Assembly (NCBI GenBank): GCA_029562975.1
Contig: JAKQTR010000006.1
Coordinates: 33,283 to 97,282 of the forward strand
Direction of reading: 5' to 3'
Length of the DNA: 64,000 nucleotides
Origin: Acidobacteriota bacterium
GTDB lineage: Bacteria; Acidobacteriota; Vicinamibacteria; Vicinamibacterales; JAKQTR01
The notes under the pieces are model-generated. The model was not told where the DNA came from. It ran no database searches and saw only the letters and a program-made list of their open reading frames with translations. The translations under genes were made by a program, and so were the position numbers. The stretch's first letter is position 1, and every line of letters starts with the position of its first letter. This document shows positions 1 through 8,330 of this stretch, in pieces.

Positions 1-257
1 ATGTGGTCTTCGTGCCCGTGCGTCAGCACCAGGGCGCGGTGCTTTGCGTCGCGCCGCGCGAGGTACGTGAAGTCCGGCACGATGAGATCGATGCCGAGGA
101 GCTCGGGCTCGGGGAACATCGACCCGGCGTCGATGACGATGAGAGTATCGGCGTACGAGGCGGCCAGGCAGTTCAAGCCGAACTCGCCGAGCCCGCCGAG
201 CGGAACCATCTCGAGGGTGGGGTGTCGTGGCGCCGCGTCGGCCGAGTGCCCGGACAT
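1..257 (-). CDS. rnj: Ribonuclease J, N-terminal part (cut by window edge)
   Basis: First 85 codons of a minus-strand gene that runs off the left edge. The reading is M-S-G-H-S-A-D..., then a glycine-rich entry (PLGGLGEFGLN, residues 19-29) and HGHEDH at residues 80-85. That is the metallo-beta-lactamase zinc motif in the form typical of RNase J and of the beta-CASP RNA-processing nucleases. RNase J would act in mRNA decay and rRNA maturation in the cytoplasm. I chose the ATG at 257 because a GGGGG run sits 7 nt upstream; an in-frame ATG at 263 is too close to it. It lies 285 nt downstream of ksgA on the same strand. The fold is clear from the sequence; the RNase J call rests on the N-terminal block plus motif, since the C-terminal domain is outside the window. 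Confidence 0.85.
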   Translation of the reverse strand, partial: MSGHSADAAPRHPTLEMVPLGGLGEFGLNCLAASYADTLIVIDAGSMFPEPELLGIDLIVPDFTYLARRDAKHRALVLTHGHEDH

Positions 258-263
258 CGTCAT

Positions 264-542
264 GCCCCCGAGCCGGACGCGAGCGCGCTCGCGCACGGCC
301 GCAAATCCCAGTGGGTGATCGAACCCAGCGGTTGAAACGGAATCCACCCGTGATCGGCCGGCACCCGGCGCGCGCCGAGCGAGGGGGCGCCCCGCGCGGG
401 CCGCCCGCCGGCGGGGGACGCCAGCGGAGGGCGCCGGCTCGATCGGCGCCTGTCAGGCTGCTGGGAAAGCCCCGACGACAGGCGTGATCAAGCCGGTAAT
501 GACAGGCGAACTATACCACACGAGACCGGCGCGCGGCACCGC
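264..542. other. Intergenic region between ksgA and the RNase J gene
   Basis: About 280 nt without a credible ORF on either strand. It is extremely GC-rich with several self-complementary GC stretches between 370 and 460. A promoter-like element sits at 510-518, reading towards the RNase J gene, which would give it a leader of about 240 nt. I could not match the leader to a known RNA family. Confidence 0.5.
510..518 (-). promoter_or_regulatory. Possible extended -10 promoter for the RNase J gene
   Basis: On the minus strand the bases read TGG-TATAGT, an extended -10 (TGn) followed by a 5/6 match to TATAAT, in an otherwise very GC-rich stretch. No good -35 is seen 17 bp upstream. Weak support. 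Confidence 0.35.
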
Positions 543-1340
543 TCAGGTGCGGCAGAGGAGGTCGGCAAGCCTCGACAGGTCCCGGAGATCCAGCGTCTCG
601 GGCCGGCGCGTCGGATCCAGGCCCGCGTCGCGCGCGACGGCGGCCCCGTCGAGGCCCCGGGCCGACGCGAAGGGCTTCACCGCGTTCGACAGCATCTTGC
701 GCCGCCCCGAGAAAAGCGATCGAACCATCGCCTCGAACTGCCGCCGGTCGCGCACCGCGACGGCTGGCGGCCGGAAGTGCAGCCGGACAAGCGCGGACCA
801 GACCTCCGGCGGGGGCTTGAACGCCTGCGGCGGCAGCGTGAGGAGCCGCTCGACGTCGGCGTCGAGCTGCACCAGGATCGAAAGCGCGCCGTAGTGGCGC
901 GACCCCGGCGGCGAGGCCATGCGGTCGGCCACTTCGCGCTGGAGCATCAGGGTCGCGTCTCGCACGCACGCGGTGGTGCGGGCCAGCTCGAGGAGCCTGA
1001 ACACGATCGGAGAGGAGGCGCAGTAGGGAAGATTCCCCGCCACGCGCCACGGCGGCCCGCCCGGCGGGCCGAACAGCGCGGCCGGATCGGCCTCGAGCAC
1101 ATCGCCTTCGATGATCCGCACGCGCGCCGGGAGCCGGCCGCGCAGGAAGGCCGCGAGGTCGCGGTCGATCTCCACGGCCGCCAGCTCCGAGACGCGCTCG
1201 CTCAGCGGGCCCGTCAGCGCGCCGCGGCCCGGGCCGATCTCGAGGACGCGATCGCCTGGCCCGAACGCCGCGGCGGCGAGCACCCGCGCGATCCAGGGCG
1301 GCTGGAGGAAGTGCTGGCCGAACCGGCGGCGCGGCTTCAC
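543..1340 (-). CDS. ksgA: 16S rRNA dimethyladenosine transferase RsmA/KsgA
   Basis: A 265-residue protein of normal family length. It uses S-adenosylmethionine to dimethylate two adjacent adenines near the 3' end of 16S rRNA during late 30S assembly. Visible hallmarks are the N-terminal RFGQHFL block (residues 6-12), the SAM-binding EIGPGRGALT loop (34-43), the acidic EID at the end of strand 2 (57-59) and the catalytic NLPY motif (103-106). The C-terminal domain has the usual RRKMLSNAVK stretch. The open frame extends far upstream, but the GTG at 1340 was chosen because homology begins there and it overlaps the stop of the upstream protease gene in a GTGA. It is the last gene before the RNase J leader in the lexA-led run. 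Confidence 0.95.
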   Translation of the reverse strand: MKPRRRFGQHFLQPPWIARVLAAAAFGPGDRVLEIGPGRGALTGPLSERVSELAAVEIDRDLAAFLRGRLPARVRIIEGDVLEADPAALFGPPGGPPWRVAGNLPYCASSPIVFRLLELARTTACVRDATLMLQREVADRMASPPGSRHYGALSILVQLDADVERLLTLPPQAFKPPPEVWSALVRLHFRPPAVAVRDRRQFEAMVRSLFSGRRKMLSNAVKPFASARGLDGAAVARDAGLDPTRRPETLDLRDLSRLADLLCRT

Positions 1341-1744
1341 GCCCGTTCGCCTTCCGGCGGATCGAACGAGCGCCAGTAGCGCTCCTCGATCGCCTCGAGT
1401 TCCTCCTCGGACAGCCCGAAGTAGTGGCCCACCTCGTGAATCAGCGTCTCGCCAATCGCCACGACGACATCGTCCTCGCTCTGGCTCGAGTCCTCGATCG
1501 GCCCCTGGAACAGCGTGATGCGATCGGGCAGCGCATTGCCGTAGTCCCACGAGCGCTCGGTGAGCGGGGTGCCGTGGTAGAGCCCGAACAGCGTGTCCGG
1601 GGGGGCGATGCCCAGCTCGTCGAGCAGATCGTCGGAGGGCTCGTCTTCCACGATGACGGCGATGTTGCGCAGCTCGTTCCGGAAGCGCTCCGGGATGGTG
1701 CGGATCGCCTCGGCGACGAGGCGCTCGAAGCGGGCGCGGGTCAC
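1337..1744 (-). CDS. Zincin-like metallopeptidase family protein (PF06262 type)
   Basis: A 135-residue small zincin-fold protein. The only catalytic signature is HEVGHYFG at residues 103-110, with a downstream acidic cluster that could supply the third metal ligand, as in the 'metallopeptidase family' of small bacterial proteins (old name DUF1025). The first half carries the conserved stretch LRNIAVIVEDEP. No signal peptide, so probably cytoplasmic; substrate unknown. Start GTG at 1744 overlaps the nth stop (GTGA) and its own stop overlaps the ksgA start in the same way, so translation of the three genes is probably coupled. The long upstream extension of the frame is the shadow of nth. Confidence 0.8.
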   Translation of the reverse strand: MTRARFERLVAEAIRTIPERFRNELRNIAVIVEDEPSDDLLDELGIAPPDTLFGLYHGTPLTERSWDYGNALPDRITLFQGPIEDSSQSEDDVVVAIGETLIHEVGHYFGLSEEELEAIEERYWRSFDPPEGERA

Positions 1745-2457
1745 GAGCGCCGCCGCGTGGCGGGCGCCTTCGCCCGCGAGGCCTTCGTGCGGGCCGGCTT
1801 GCGCGCGGCGCGGGCCGGGGCCGGACGGGCGGGCCGCCGCCGGTAGTCGCACATCGCCGCCGCCGCGCACTGCCGGCAGAGCGGTTCGCTCTTGCAAATC
1901 CGCCGGCCGTGAAGGATCAGCGTGTCCGAGGCCAGCGTCCACAAGGCCGGCGGCAGGGCGCCCGTCAGCTGCTGCTCCACCCGCTCGGGATCGTCGGACG
2001 TGGCCATGCCAAGGCGCGCGCTGACGCGCAGCACGTGCCGATCCACCGGGAAGCCGGGCACGCCGAGGGCGTGGCCGAGCACGACGTTCGCCGTCTTGCG
2101 GCCCACGCCCGGCAGCCTGACCAGCGCTTCCATGGTCCGCGGCACCTCGCCGCCGTGGCGTTCGACGAGCGCGGCCGACATGCCGACCAGCGCGCGGGCC
2201 TTCTGCCGGTAGAAGCCCGTCGCGTGGACGAGGCGCTCGACCTCCTCGAGCGGCGCGGTGGCGAGGGCGCCGGCATCGGGGTACGCGGCAAACAGCGCGG
2301 GCGTGACGCGGTTCACGCCCGCGTCGGTCGACTGCGCCGAGAGGATCGTGGCGACGAGCAGCTCGAAGGGGGTCGCGTAGCGGAGCTCGGTGTCGGCGCC
2401 GGGGTGCTGGCGCGCGAGCACGTCGATGATCGCCCGGACATCCTCCGCCGTCTTCAC
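1741..2457 (-). CDS. nth: Endonuclease III (DNA glycosylase/AP lyase)
   Basis: A 238-residue base-excision repair enzyme removing oxidised pyrimidines. It shows the helix-hairpin-helix LPGVGRKTA (residues 115-123) with catalytic Lys121 and Asp139 (PVDRH). A C-terminal iron-sulphur loop has Cys188, 194, 197 and 203. Spacing is C-X5-C-X2-C-X5-C, whereas the usual family pattern is C-X6-C-X2-C-X5-C; I checked this against the bases. The C-terminus ends in a basic Arg/Lys/Ala tail of about 30 residues. Start is GTG, one base after the DUF3467 stop. Position downstream of lexA fits a DNA-repair role, although nth is not a classical SOS gene. Confidence 0.95.
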   Translation of the reverse strand: MKTAEDVRAIIDVLARQHPGADTELRYATPFELLVATILSAQSTDAGVNRVTPALFAAYPDAGALATAPLEEVERLVHATGFYRQKARALVGMSAALVERHGGEVPRTMEALVRLPGVGRKTANVVLGHALGVPGFPVDRHVLRVSARLGMATSDDPERVEQQLTGALPPALWTLASDTLILHGRRICKSEPLCRQCAAAAMCDYRRRPARPAPARAARKPARTKASRAKAPATRRRS

Positions 2458-2458
2458 G

Positions 2459-2776
2459 CTAGTGCACCGGTCCTTTGAGGTGCCCGCCGGCGGCCTGGGC
2501 GTCGTTGTAGGCGCGCAGCTGCTCCTGCAGGGCCGCCGCGAGGCTCGCCACGATCTGCACGGGGACGACGACGCGCGCGCGCACCGGCGCCCGGATGACG
2601 TGCTCGTCCTGGGCCGCCTGCACGTCGCGCTCCGACAGCGGCTGCACCTCGCAGAACGTCAGCGTGAAGTCGAACGGCGTGTGCGAGACGCCGCAGAAGT
2701 TCGCGTACGTCCGCGGCGTGTCGGGCGCGTCGGCGGGCACGATGGTGAAGTTCACCTGGCGCGGCTGTTCAGCCAT
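2459..2776 (-). CDS. DUF3467 domain protein
   Basis: A 105-residue soluble protein that is essentially one DUF3467 domain: an early VNFTIVPAD strand, then YANFCGVSHTPFDFTLTFC (residues 24-42) and a late helix with LAAALQEQLRAYNDA. The family is widespread, has no established biochemical function, and usually has this YaNf...HTpfDF pattern. A GGAG ribosome site lies 8 nt upstream of the ATG. It sits between lexA and nth with gaps of 43 nt and 1 nt, so co-transcription is likely. Confidence 0.85.
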   Translation of the reverse strand: MAEQPRQVNFTIVPADAPDTPRTYANFCGVSHTPFDFTLTFCEVQPLSERDVQAAQDEHVIRAPVRARVVVPVQIVASLAAALQEQLRAYNDAQAAGGHLKGPVH

Positions 2777-2819
2777 GAGTCACTCTCCGCTGCGCGACCG
2801 GCGCGCGTCAGGGCCGGCG

Positions 2820-3428
2820 TCAGTACCTCCGCATGACGCCGACCACGACGCCCTGGATCTGCACGTCCCCGGCCGCCACGACAATCGGCTGCATCGCCGG
2901 GTTGGCGGGCTGAAGCCGGATGGTGCCATTCTCCCGGTAGAACTTCTTCAGCGTGACGTCCGATCCGCCGAGGAGCGCGATGACCATCTCGCCGTTGTCG
3001 GCGGTCTTGCGGTCCTCGACGATGACGAAATCCCCGTCCCGGATGTGCTCGTCGATCATCGAGTCGCCCCGCACCTTGAGCACGTAGGTGTCGCGCTTGC
3101 CGACCAGATCGTCGGGCACCGCGATCGTCTCGGGCGTCGCGACCGCCTCGATGGGCACGCCGGCCGCAACGTACCCCAGCAGGGGCAGCTCGAGGACGCG
3201 GCCTCCGCCCCGCGTCGGCACCATCTCGACCGAGCGGCTCCGGTTCCACGCCCGCCGGATGAACCCTTTCTCCTGCAGGTTCGTCAGGTGCTTGTGCACC
3301 GTCGCGAGCGACGACAGGCCGAACCGCCGCCCGATCTCCTCGAGGCTCGGCGCGTAGCCGTGCTGCTGGATGAACTCTCCGAGGTAGTCGAGGATCTCGC
3401 GCTGCCGTTTCGTGAGTGGAAGTGCCAC
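2820..3428 (-). CDS. lexA: SOS repressor LexA
   Basis: A 202-residue transcriptional repressor and self-cleaving serine protease of the SOS response. The N-terminal winged helix-turn-helix runs from TKRQREILDYL to about residue 65. The cleavage site is Ala89-Gly90 (YVAAGVP), and the catalytic dyad is Ser123 (GDSMID) with Lys161 (DVTLKKF). Start GTG at 3428 has GGAGG 8 nt upstream; the longer open frame lacks homology. A good sigma-70 promoter lies at 3472-3500. No GAAC-N4-GTTC or CTG-N10-CAG operator could be recognised in its leader, so its operator may be of a different type. Confidence 0.96.
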   Translation of the reverse strand: MALPLTKRQREILDYLGEFIQQHGYAPSLEEIGRRFGLSSLATVHKHLTNLQEKGFIRRAWNRSRSVEMVPTRGGGRVLELPLLGYVAAGVPIEAVATPETIAVPDDLVGKRDTYVLKVRGDSMIDEHIRDGDFVIVEDRKTADNGEMVIALLGGSDVTLKKFYRENGTIRLQPANPAMQPIVVAAGDVQIQGVVVGVMRRY

Positions 3429-3471
3429 CTGTCCGCCCTCCTCGCCGCACCGGCCCGAGAGGTGCACCGAT

Positions 3472-3500
3472 ATTGTCCGCAAAGGAAAGGCGAAAGTCAA
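3472..3500 (-). promoter_or_regulatory. sigma-70 promoter of lexA
   Basis: Minus strand: -35 TTGACT (3500-3495), 17-bp spacer, -10 GACAAT (3477-3472). It is 5/6 and 4/6 to consensus with ideal spacing and lies 44 nt upstream of the lexA start. The spacer carries the imperfect repeats TTTCGCC and TTTGCGG, a possible operator. Confidence 0.6.
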
Positions 3501-3627
3501 CCTGCGGCCGGACGCCGCACACGGCACTCCGGCCGCCCGGCGCGCCGAAGGGACTACCATGGGCGTGCGCTGTGACGTTCCGACCGCGACGCGGTCTAAT
3601 CCGTCGAGAGCCGGAGACGCGAGACCG

Positions 3628-4284
3628 ATGTCGACCCGAGCCGCGGCATGCTGGGCAGGCGGCATCCGACCGGAGTGGACGCTGACCGTGGCAGCATCGA
3701 CCGACCCGCCGCCGCCCAGCCCGGAGGCGCTCGCCGCCCTCGGCGACCGTGCGCTCGTGCGGATCTGTCTGGAAGGGCGGCCGGAGGCCTTCGACGCGCT
3801 TGTCGAGCGCTATCAGCGGGCGGTGTACCGGCTGTGCCGCCGTTTCGCGCCAGCCCACGAGGACGCCCTGGACTTGTCGCAGGAGGTCTTCCTTCGGGCG
3901 TTCAAGGGGCTGGACCGCTTCCGCGGCGACGCGGCGCTCTCCACGTGGCTCTACCGCATCGCGGTCAACGTCTGTCTGAACCGCGCGGCGGCCCGGCCGC
4001 CGCGCGCCGTGCCGCTCGACGCTGCCGCGCCGCTGGCGGCGGGTGAGGAAGACGCAGCTGCCCGCCTCGAGCGGCGCGGACGGCGCGACCGCGTCAGGGC
4101 CGCCATTGCGAGGCTCCCGGCGCGGCAGCGTGCCACGATCATCCTTCGCGTCTACCACGAACTGCCGCACGAGGAGATCGCAGCCGTGCTCGGCACGACG
4201 GTCGGGGCTTCGAAGGCCAACCTGTTTCACGCGCTCCGCAGCCTCAAGCGGCGGCTGTCCGGCGACGGAACGGAGGGGCGATGA
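3628..4284 (+). CDS. ECF (RpoE-type) RNA polymerase sigma factor
   Basis: A 218-residue sigma factor of two domains. Region 2 covers ALVERYQRAVYRLCRRF through LDLSQEVFLRAFKGL and STWLYRIAVN. Region 4 is ARLPARQRATIILRVYHELPHEEIAAVLG plus the recognition helix VGASKANLFHALRSLKRRL. It would direct polymerase to stress promoters when released from the anti-sigma factor encoded next, whose start overlaps its stop in an ATGA. The ATG at 3628 has GGAG 11 nt upstream. An alternative GTG at 3688 would give a 198-residue protein beginning nearer to the conserved region; the sequence does not decide between them. Divergent from lexA. Confidence 0.9.
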   Translation: MSTRAAACWAGGIRPEWTLTVAASTDPPPPSPEALAALGDRALVRICLEGRPEAFDALVERYQRAVYRLCRRFAPAHEDALDLSQEVFLRAFKGLDRFRGDAALSTWLYRIAVNVCLNRAAARPPRAVPLDAAAPLAAGEEDAAARLERRGRRDRVRAAIARLPARQRATIILRVYHELPHEEIAAVLGTTVGASKANLFHALRSLKRRLSGDGTEGR

Positions 4285-4904
4285 GGCATCTCAGCCCCGG
4301 AGAGCTCATCGACGCGGCGGAGGGACACGCCGCGGCTCGCGCGACGGCGCACACGGAGGCCTGCGAGGCATGCCGACGCCAGGTGGCGTCGTTGCGTGAG
4401 GCGCTGGCGGCGTTGCGCGACGTTCCCGACGACGAGCCGTCGCCGCTCGCGTGGGACCTTCTGGCCGCGAGAATCGGCCGGGCGGTCCGCGAGGCTGGTG
4501 CGCCGAAGCCGTGGTGGGCGGCCTGGGGCTGGCGCTTCGCGCCGCTCCTGATGGTGGCGGTGCTTGCCGCCACCGCCGGCGTCGGCGTCACCCTGTGGCA
4601 CCAGCGTGCGGCGAGCGGATCGGCAGCCTCGGCCGGCGCGGTGCCGGGCGCGGACGAGGCCCTCGCGCAGGACGCCGACGGAGACGAGCGGGCCGCGGAG
4701 GATCCGTCGTGGTCCCTCGTGAGCGATCTCTCCGCCGGCATCAGCCTGGACGATGCAGCGGACGTGGGCGGCTTGCCGCCACTCGGCGGATCGGAGCGCG
4801 CGCTGTGGCAGCTCAGCAGCGACGAGCGCCGGACGCTGGCGTCGATTCTCGAGGCGGAACTGGCGGAGTCGGCCGCCGCCGCTCCCATCATCCCAGGGGT
4901 GTGA
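4281..4904 (+). CDS. Membrane-anchored anti-sigma factor (zinc-finger type)
   Basis: A 207-residue single-pass protein. The N-terminal cytoplasmic part has His24-X3-Cys28-X2-Cys31, the ZAS signature of anti-ECF proteins. One membrane segment spans about residues 85-105 (FAPLLMVAVLAATAGVGVTLW). The rest is an acidic, Ala-rich periplasmic tail ending in a short helical block (ERRTLASILEAELAES). It probably holds the upstream sigma factor inactive until a periplasmic signal arrives. The ATGA overlap indicates translational coupling. The signal is unknown. Confidence 0.85.
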   Translation: MRHLSPGELIDAAEGHAAARATAHTEACEACRRQVASLREALAALRDVPDDEPSPLAWDLLAARIGRAVREAGAPKPWWAAWGWRFAPLLMVAVLAATAGVGVTLWHQRAASGSAASAGAVPGADEALAQDADGDERAAEDPSWSLVSDLSAGISLDDAADVGGLPPLGGSERALWQLSSDERRTLASILEAELAESAAAAPIIPGV

Positions 4905-4916
4905 GGACTGACGGCG

Positions 4917-5504
4917 ATGCACAAGCGTCTCGGACGAACGATGCTGGCAGCGGCGATTGCCGCCGCCGTGGGGTTGCCGGATCCGGCCTCCGCAGCGCAG
5001 GGCCGCGCCGCCGGAGCCGCCGGCGGCGGCGATCGGCCGAGGGCCGGCCAGAGCCGCGCGCAGGCGGGCGCGCCCTCGGACGTGGATGTCGCCGAACTCC
5101 AGCGCCTCTTCGACGCGTACTTCGTGAGGCAGGCCCAGCGCGCCCTGGAACTCGACGACACGCAGTTCGGCCGGGTGCTTCCGAGGCTGAGGCACCTCCA
5201 GGACGTCCGGCGGCGCCACGACCGCGAGCGCCAGCGCCACATCACCGCGCTGTCGCGGCTGAGCGCGCGGGCGGACGGGGACGTGCGCGGGCTGCGAGAA
5301 CGGCTTCGGGCCCTGGAGGATCTCGACCTCCGGGCCGACGCTGAACTCCGGCGCGCCTACGAGGATCTGGACCGCCAGCTGGACGTGCGCCGCCAGGCGC
5401 GCTTCCGCGTGTTCGAGCAGAACATGGAACGGCGGAAGCTGCAGCTGATGCTGCGGGCGCGCCGGGGAGACTCGCTGTCTTCCCCGGCGGCCCGGCGTCC
5501 CTGA
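4917..5504 (+). CDS. Secreted helical protein of the ECF operon (Spy/CpxP-like)
   Basis: A 195-residue protein with an N-terminal signal peptide (RLGRTMLAAAIAAAVGLPDPASA) followed by a disordered Gly/Ala/Arg linker. The long, charged, helical C-terminal region (residues about 55-180) includes ALELDDTQFGRVLPRLRHLQ. That stretch resembles the LTxxQ-type helices of Spy/CpxP and related periplasmic metal or stress sensors, but it lacks a clear LTxxQ copy, so the family assignment is tentative. It lies 12 nt after the anti-sigma gene and is probably the third gene of that operon: a periplasmic partner or the main output of the sigma factor. Confidence 0.6.
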   Translation: MHKRLGRTMLAAAIAAAVGLPDPASAAQGRAAGAAGGGDRPRAGQSRAQAGAPSDVDVAELQRLFDAYFVRQAQRALELDDTQFGRVLPRLRHLQDVRRRHDRERQRHITALSRLSARADGDVRGLRERLRALEDLDLRADAELRRAYEDLDRQLDVRRQARFRVFEQNMERRKLQLMLRARRGDSLSSPAARRP

Positions 5505-5592
5505 GGATTCCTGGCCGCCGCACCGGCCGGCGCTCAGGACGGCGCCGAGGATTGCACGTCTGTTCCCCCCGGATCCGGGCTAGACTCGGGTC

Positions 5593-6207
5593 GTGCTGCG
5601 ATTCTTCGCGGTGATCGGCGCGGGTCTCTGCTTGGCCGTCAGCCCCGTTCAGGACCGGCGCCCTGTGCGGGAGCCGCTCGCGCCGTCCGACGCGGCGCGC
5701 TTCGCCGCGAAGTGGGCCGGCGTCGTCGCCAGGGGCGACGTGCCTGCGGCGCGCCGCCGGCAGGGCGTGCAGACGACGGTCACCGAGACCGAATTCAACG
5801 CGTACCTCCGCTTCACGGCGAAGGATGCGATTCCCGCCGGCATCGTCAATCCGTACGTGTTCGCCCTGGGCAATGGCCGGCTCGCGGGCGAGGCGACGGT
5901 GGATCTCGACGCCGTCCGTCTGTCGCGGCCGCGCGGCGTCTTCGACTTCGCGCAGCTGCTTCGCGGACAGGTCGCGGTGACGGTTGCAGGCGTGCTCCGG
6001 TCGGAGAGAGGCGCGGCCCGGCTCGATCTGGAATCGGCCACTGCCGGCGGCTTCGCGCTCCCCAAGCCGCTGCTGCAGGAACTGGTGTCGTTCTACACGC
6101 GCACCGCGTCGAACCCCGCTGGGGTGAGCCTCGACGCGCCATTCGCCCTTCCCTCCGGCATTCGCGAGATCGCCGTGCAGGTGCGGAAGGCCGTCATTAC
6201 CCAGTGA
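5593..6207 (+). CDS. Exported protein of unknown function
   Basis: A 204-residue protein with a short hydrophobic N-terminus (MLRFFAVIGAGLCLAVSPVQ) typical of a Sec signal. The body has alternating strands (VTETEFNAYLRF, GRLAGEATVDLDAV, GQVAVTVAGVLR) that recall lipid-binding beta domains of the DUF2993/LmeA kind, but I do not recognise the family firmly. GTG start at 5593. Its stop overlaps the recG start (GTGA), so the two are co-translated, although no functional link to recombination is evident. Confidence 0.6.
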   Translation: MLRFFAVIGAGLCLAVSPVQDRRPVREPLAPSDAARFAAKWAGVVARGDVPAARRRQGVQTTVTETEFNAYLRFTAKDAIPAGIVNPYVFALGNGRLAGEATVDLDAVRLSRPRGVFDFAQLLRGQVAVTVAGVLRSERGAARLDLESATAGGFALPKPLLQELVSFYTRTASNPAGVSLDAPFALPSGIREIAVQVRKAVITQ

Positions 6208-8288
6208 CGCTGGACACGCCGCTTGCCTCGCTCAAGGGCGTCGGCCCGAGGCGGGCAGCCGACTTGGCCGCGGCGGGCCTGCACGCGGTGGGCGACCTGC
6301 TGGCGCGGTTTCCGTTGCGGTACGACGACCGCGCGCGGTTCCGGGACGCCGCGTCGGTGCGCGACGGGCAGTGGGTCACCGTCGCCGGGTCCGTGGCGTC
6401 GTGCGGGCTCAGGCTGACGCGGAGGCGCGGCTTCAAGCTGTTCGAGGCTGTCGTGCGCGACCAGAGCGGCCCGCTGCGGGCCGTCTGGCTGAACCAGCCG
6501 TTCATGGCCAGCGTGATCAGCCGCGGCGCGGAGGTCATCCTCTACGGGAGAGCCGAGCGCCGCGCGGACGGAAGCCTGCAGCTCACCAACCCGCAGTACG
6601 AACTGCCTGCCCGGGGCGAGCGGGGCTCGCTCCATACGGGGCGGATCGTGCCGATCTACGAGAAGGCCGGCTGCGTCACATGCCGGATGCAGCGGGCGCT
6701 CGTGCGCGACGCGCTGGATCGCCTTCCGGCCGATGCGCCCGACCTGCTGCCCGAGTGGCTGCGCGGCGAACTCGGACTGCCCGGCTGGCGGGAGGCCGTG
6801 GAGGCCGCGCACTTCCCGCCGGAAGGGGCGCCGCTCGAGGCGCTCAACGCGTTTCGCACTCCCGCGCAGATCCGACTGATCTTCGAGGAGTGCCTCCTGT
6901 TCCAGGTCGGGCTCGCCTTGCGCAGGCGCCGGGCCGACGCCGAACGGAAGCCGGTCGTGCCGGCCGTCAACGACCGCGTGCGGGCGGCGGCGCGGGCGGT
7001 GCTGCCGTTCAGGCTGACCGCAGGCCAGCGCCAGGCGCTGAAGGAGATCGTCGCGGACATGGCGCAGCCCCGGCCCATGCAGCGCCTCCTGCAGGGCGAT
7101 GTTGGCGCCGGCAAGACCATCGTCGCGCTCCTCGCCGCCGTCGTGGCCATGGAGAACGGCCTCCAGGTGGCCTTCATGGCGCCCACCGAGGTGCTCGCCG
7201 AGCAGCACTTCCTCACAATCCGGCGGCACCTCGAGCCGTCGAGGTTCACCGTGGAGCTGCTGACGGGCTCGACCCCGGCCATCGAGCGCAGGCGCATCGT
7301 CGAGGGCCTGGCGTCCGGGCGGGTGCCCTTCGTCGTCGGGACCCACGCGCTCGTGCAGCAGGATGTCGTCTTCTCGCAGCTCGGGCTCGCGGTGGTCGAC
7401 GAGCAGCACCGGTTCGGCGTCATGCAGCGCGCCGGGCTCCGGGAGAAGGGCTGGCGCCCCGATCTGCTCGTGATGACAGCCACGCCCATCCCGCGCACGC
7501 TGGCGCTGACCGTCTACGGCGACCTCGACGTGTCGGCGATCCGCGATCTGCCGCCGGGCCGTCAGCCCGTGCGCACACTGGTGCTCCCGGAGTCGAGGCG
7601 CGACGAGGCGCATCGGGTCGTCCGCGGGGAACTGGCGGCCGGACGGCAGGCGTACATCGTGTATCCCCTGGTGGAGGTCTCGGCGAAAATCGACGTGCGG
7701 GCCGCGACCGAGATGGCCGATCACTTGGCGGCCGTGGTCTTTCCCGAGTACCGCCTGGGCCTGCTGCACGGGCGCCTGCGGCCGGAAGAGAAGGACCGCG
7801 TGATGAGGGCCTTCGCGGCCGGCGACGTGCACGTGCTCGTGGCGACGACGGTCATCGAAGTCGGGATCGACGTACCGAACGCGACGGTGATGCTCGTCGA
7901 ACACGCGGAGCGGTTCGGGCTGGCGCAGCTGCATCAGTTGCGCGGGCGCGTGGGGCGTGGCCCCCACCCGTCGGCCTGCCTTCTCGTGCACCAGGAGCCC
8001 CTCGGAGAGGGCGGCGAGGCCCGGCTCCGCGCCCTCGCCCAGACCACCGACGGGTTCGTCATCGCCGAGCGGGACCTCGACCTGCGCGGGCCCGGGGACG
8101 TGTTCGGCCTCCGGCAATCGGGAATGCCGACGCTGCGCTCGGGCGACCTCCTCCGGGACCGGGACATCATGGAGCAGGCGAGGCGGATCGCGCGGGACCT
8201 GCTGGAGCGGGGCCCGGCGGCGAGCGCAATCGTGGCGGAAGCCCGACGGAGCTGGTCCGGCCGGTTCGGCCTGGCGAGCGTCGGCTGA
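6204..8288 (+). CDS. recG: ATP-dependent DNA helicase RecG
   Basis: A 694-residue helicase, nearly the same length as E. coli RecG. It remodels stalled forks and branch-migrates Holliday junctions. The N-terminus contains a helix-hairpin-helix-like LKGVGPRRAADL (residues 10-21) and the OB wedge domain. Walker A is GDVGAGKT (298-305), with the RecG-type DEQH box (VVDEQHRFG), motif III MTATPIPRT and the C-terminal QLRGRVGRG. Start GTG at 6204 overlaps the preceding stop; the much longer upstream frame is a shadow. It is followed by rsmD after 42 nt on the same strand. Confidence 0.97.
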   Translation: MTLDTPLASLKGVGPRRAADLAAAGLHAVGDLLARFPLRYDDRARFRDAASVRDGQWVTVAGSVASCGLRLTRRRGFKLFEAVVRDQSGPLRAVWLNQPFMASVISRGAEVILYGRAERRADGSLQLTNPQYELPARGERGSLHTGRIVPIYEKAGCVTCRMQRALVRDALDRLPADAPDLLPEWLRGELGLPGWREAVEAAHFPPEGAPLEALNAFRTPAQIRLIFEECLLFQVGLALRRRRADAERKPVVPAVNDRVRAAARAVLPFRLTAGQRQALKEIVADMAQPRPMQRLLQGDVGAGKTIVALLAAVVAMENGLQVAFMAPTEVLAEQHFLTIRRHLEPSRFTVELLTGSTPAIERRRIVEGLASGRVPFVVGTHALVQQDVVFSQLGLAVVDEQHRFGVMQRAGLREKGWRPDLLVMTATPIPRTLALTVYGDLDVSAIRDLPPGRQPVRTLVLPESRRDEAHRVVRGELAAGRQAYIVYPLVEVSAKIDVRAATEMADHLAAVVFPEYRLGLLHGRLRPEEKDRVMRAFAAGDVHVLVATTVIEVGIDVPNATVMLVEHAERFGLAQLHQLRGRVGRGPHPSACLLVHQEPLGEGGEARLRALAQTTDGFVIAERDLDLRGPGDVFGLRQSGMPTLRSGDLLRDRDIMEQARRIARDLLERGPAASAIVAEARRSWSGRFGLASVG

Positions 8289-8330
8289 GGGCGAACCGGG
8301 CGGGCCGCCGGGGCGGGACGGGAGGGGCGG

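Noticed and set aside
3..335. Plus-strand ORFs at the left edge
   Set aside because: They are antisense to the clear RNase J N-terminus with its HGHEDH motif.
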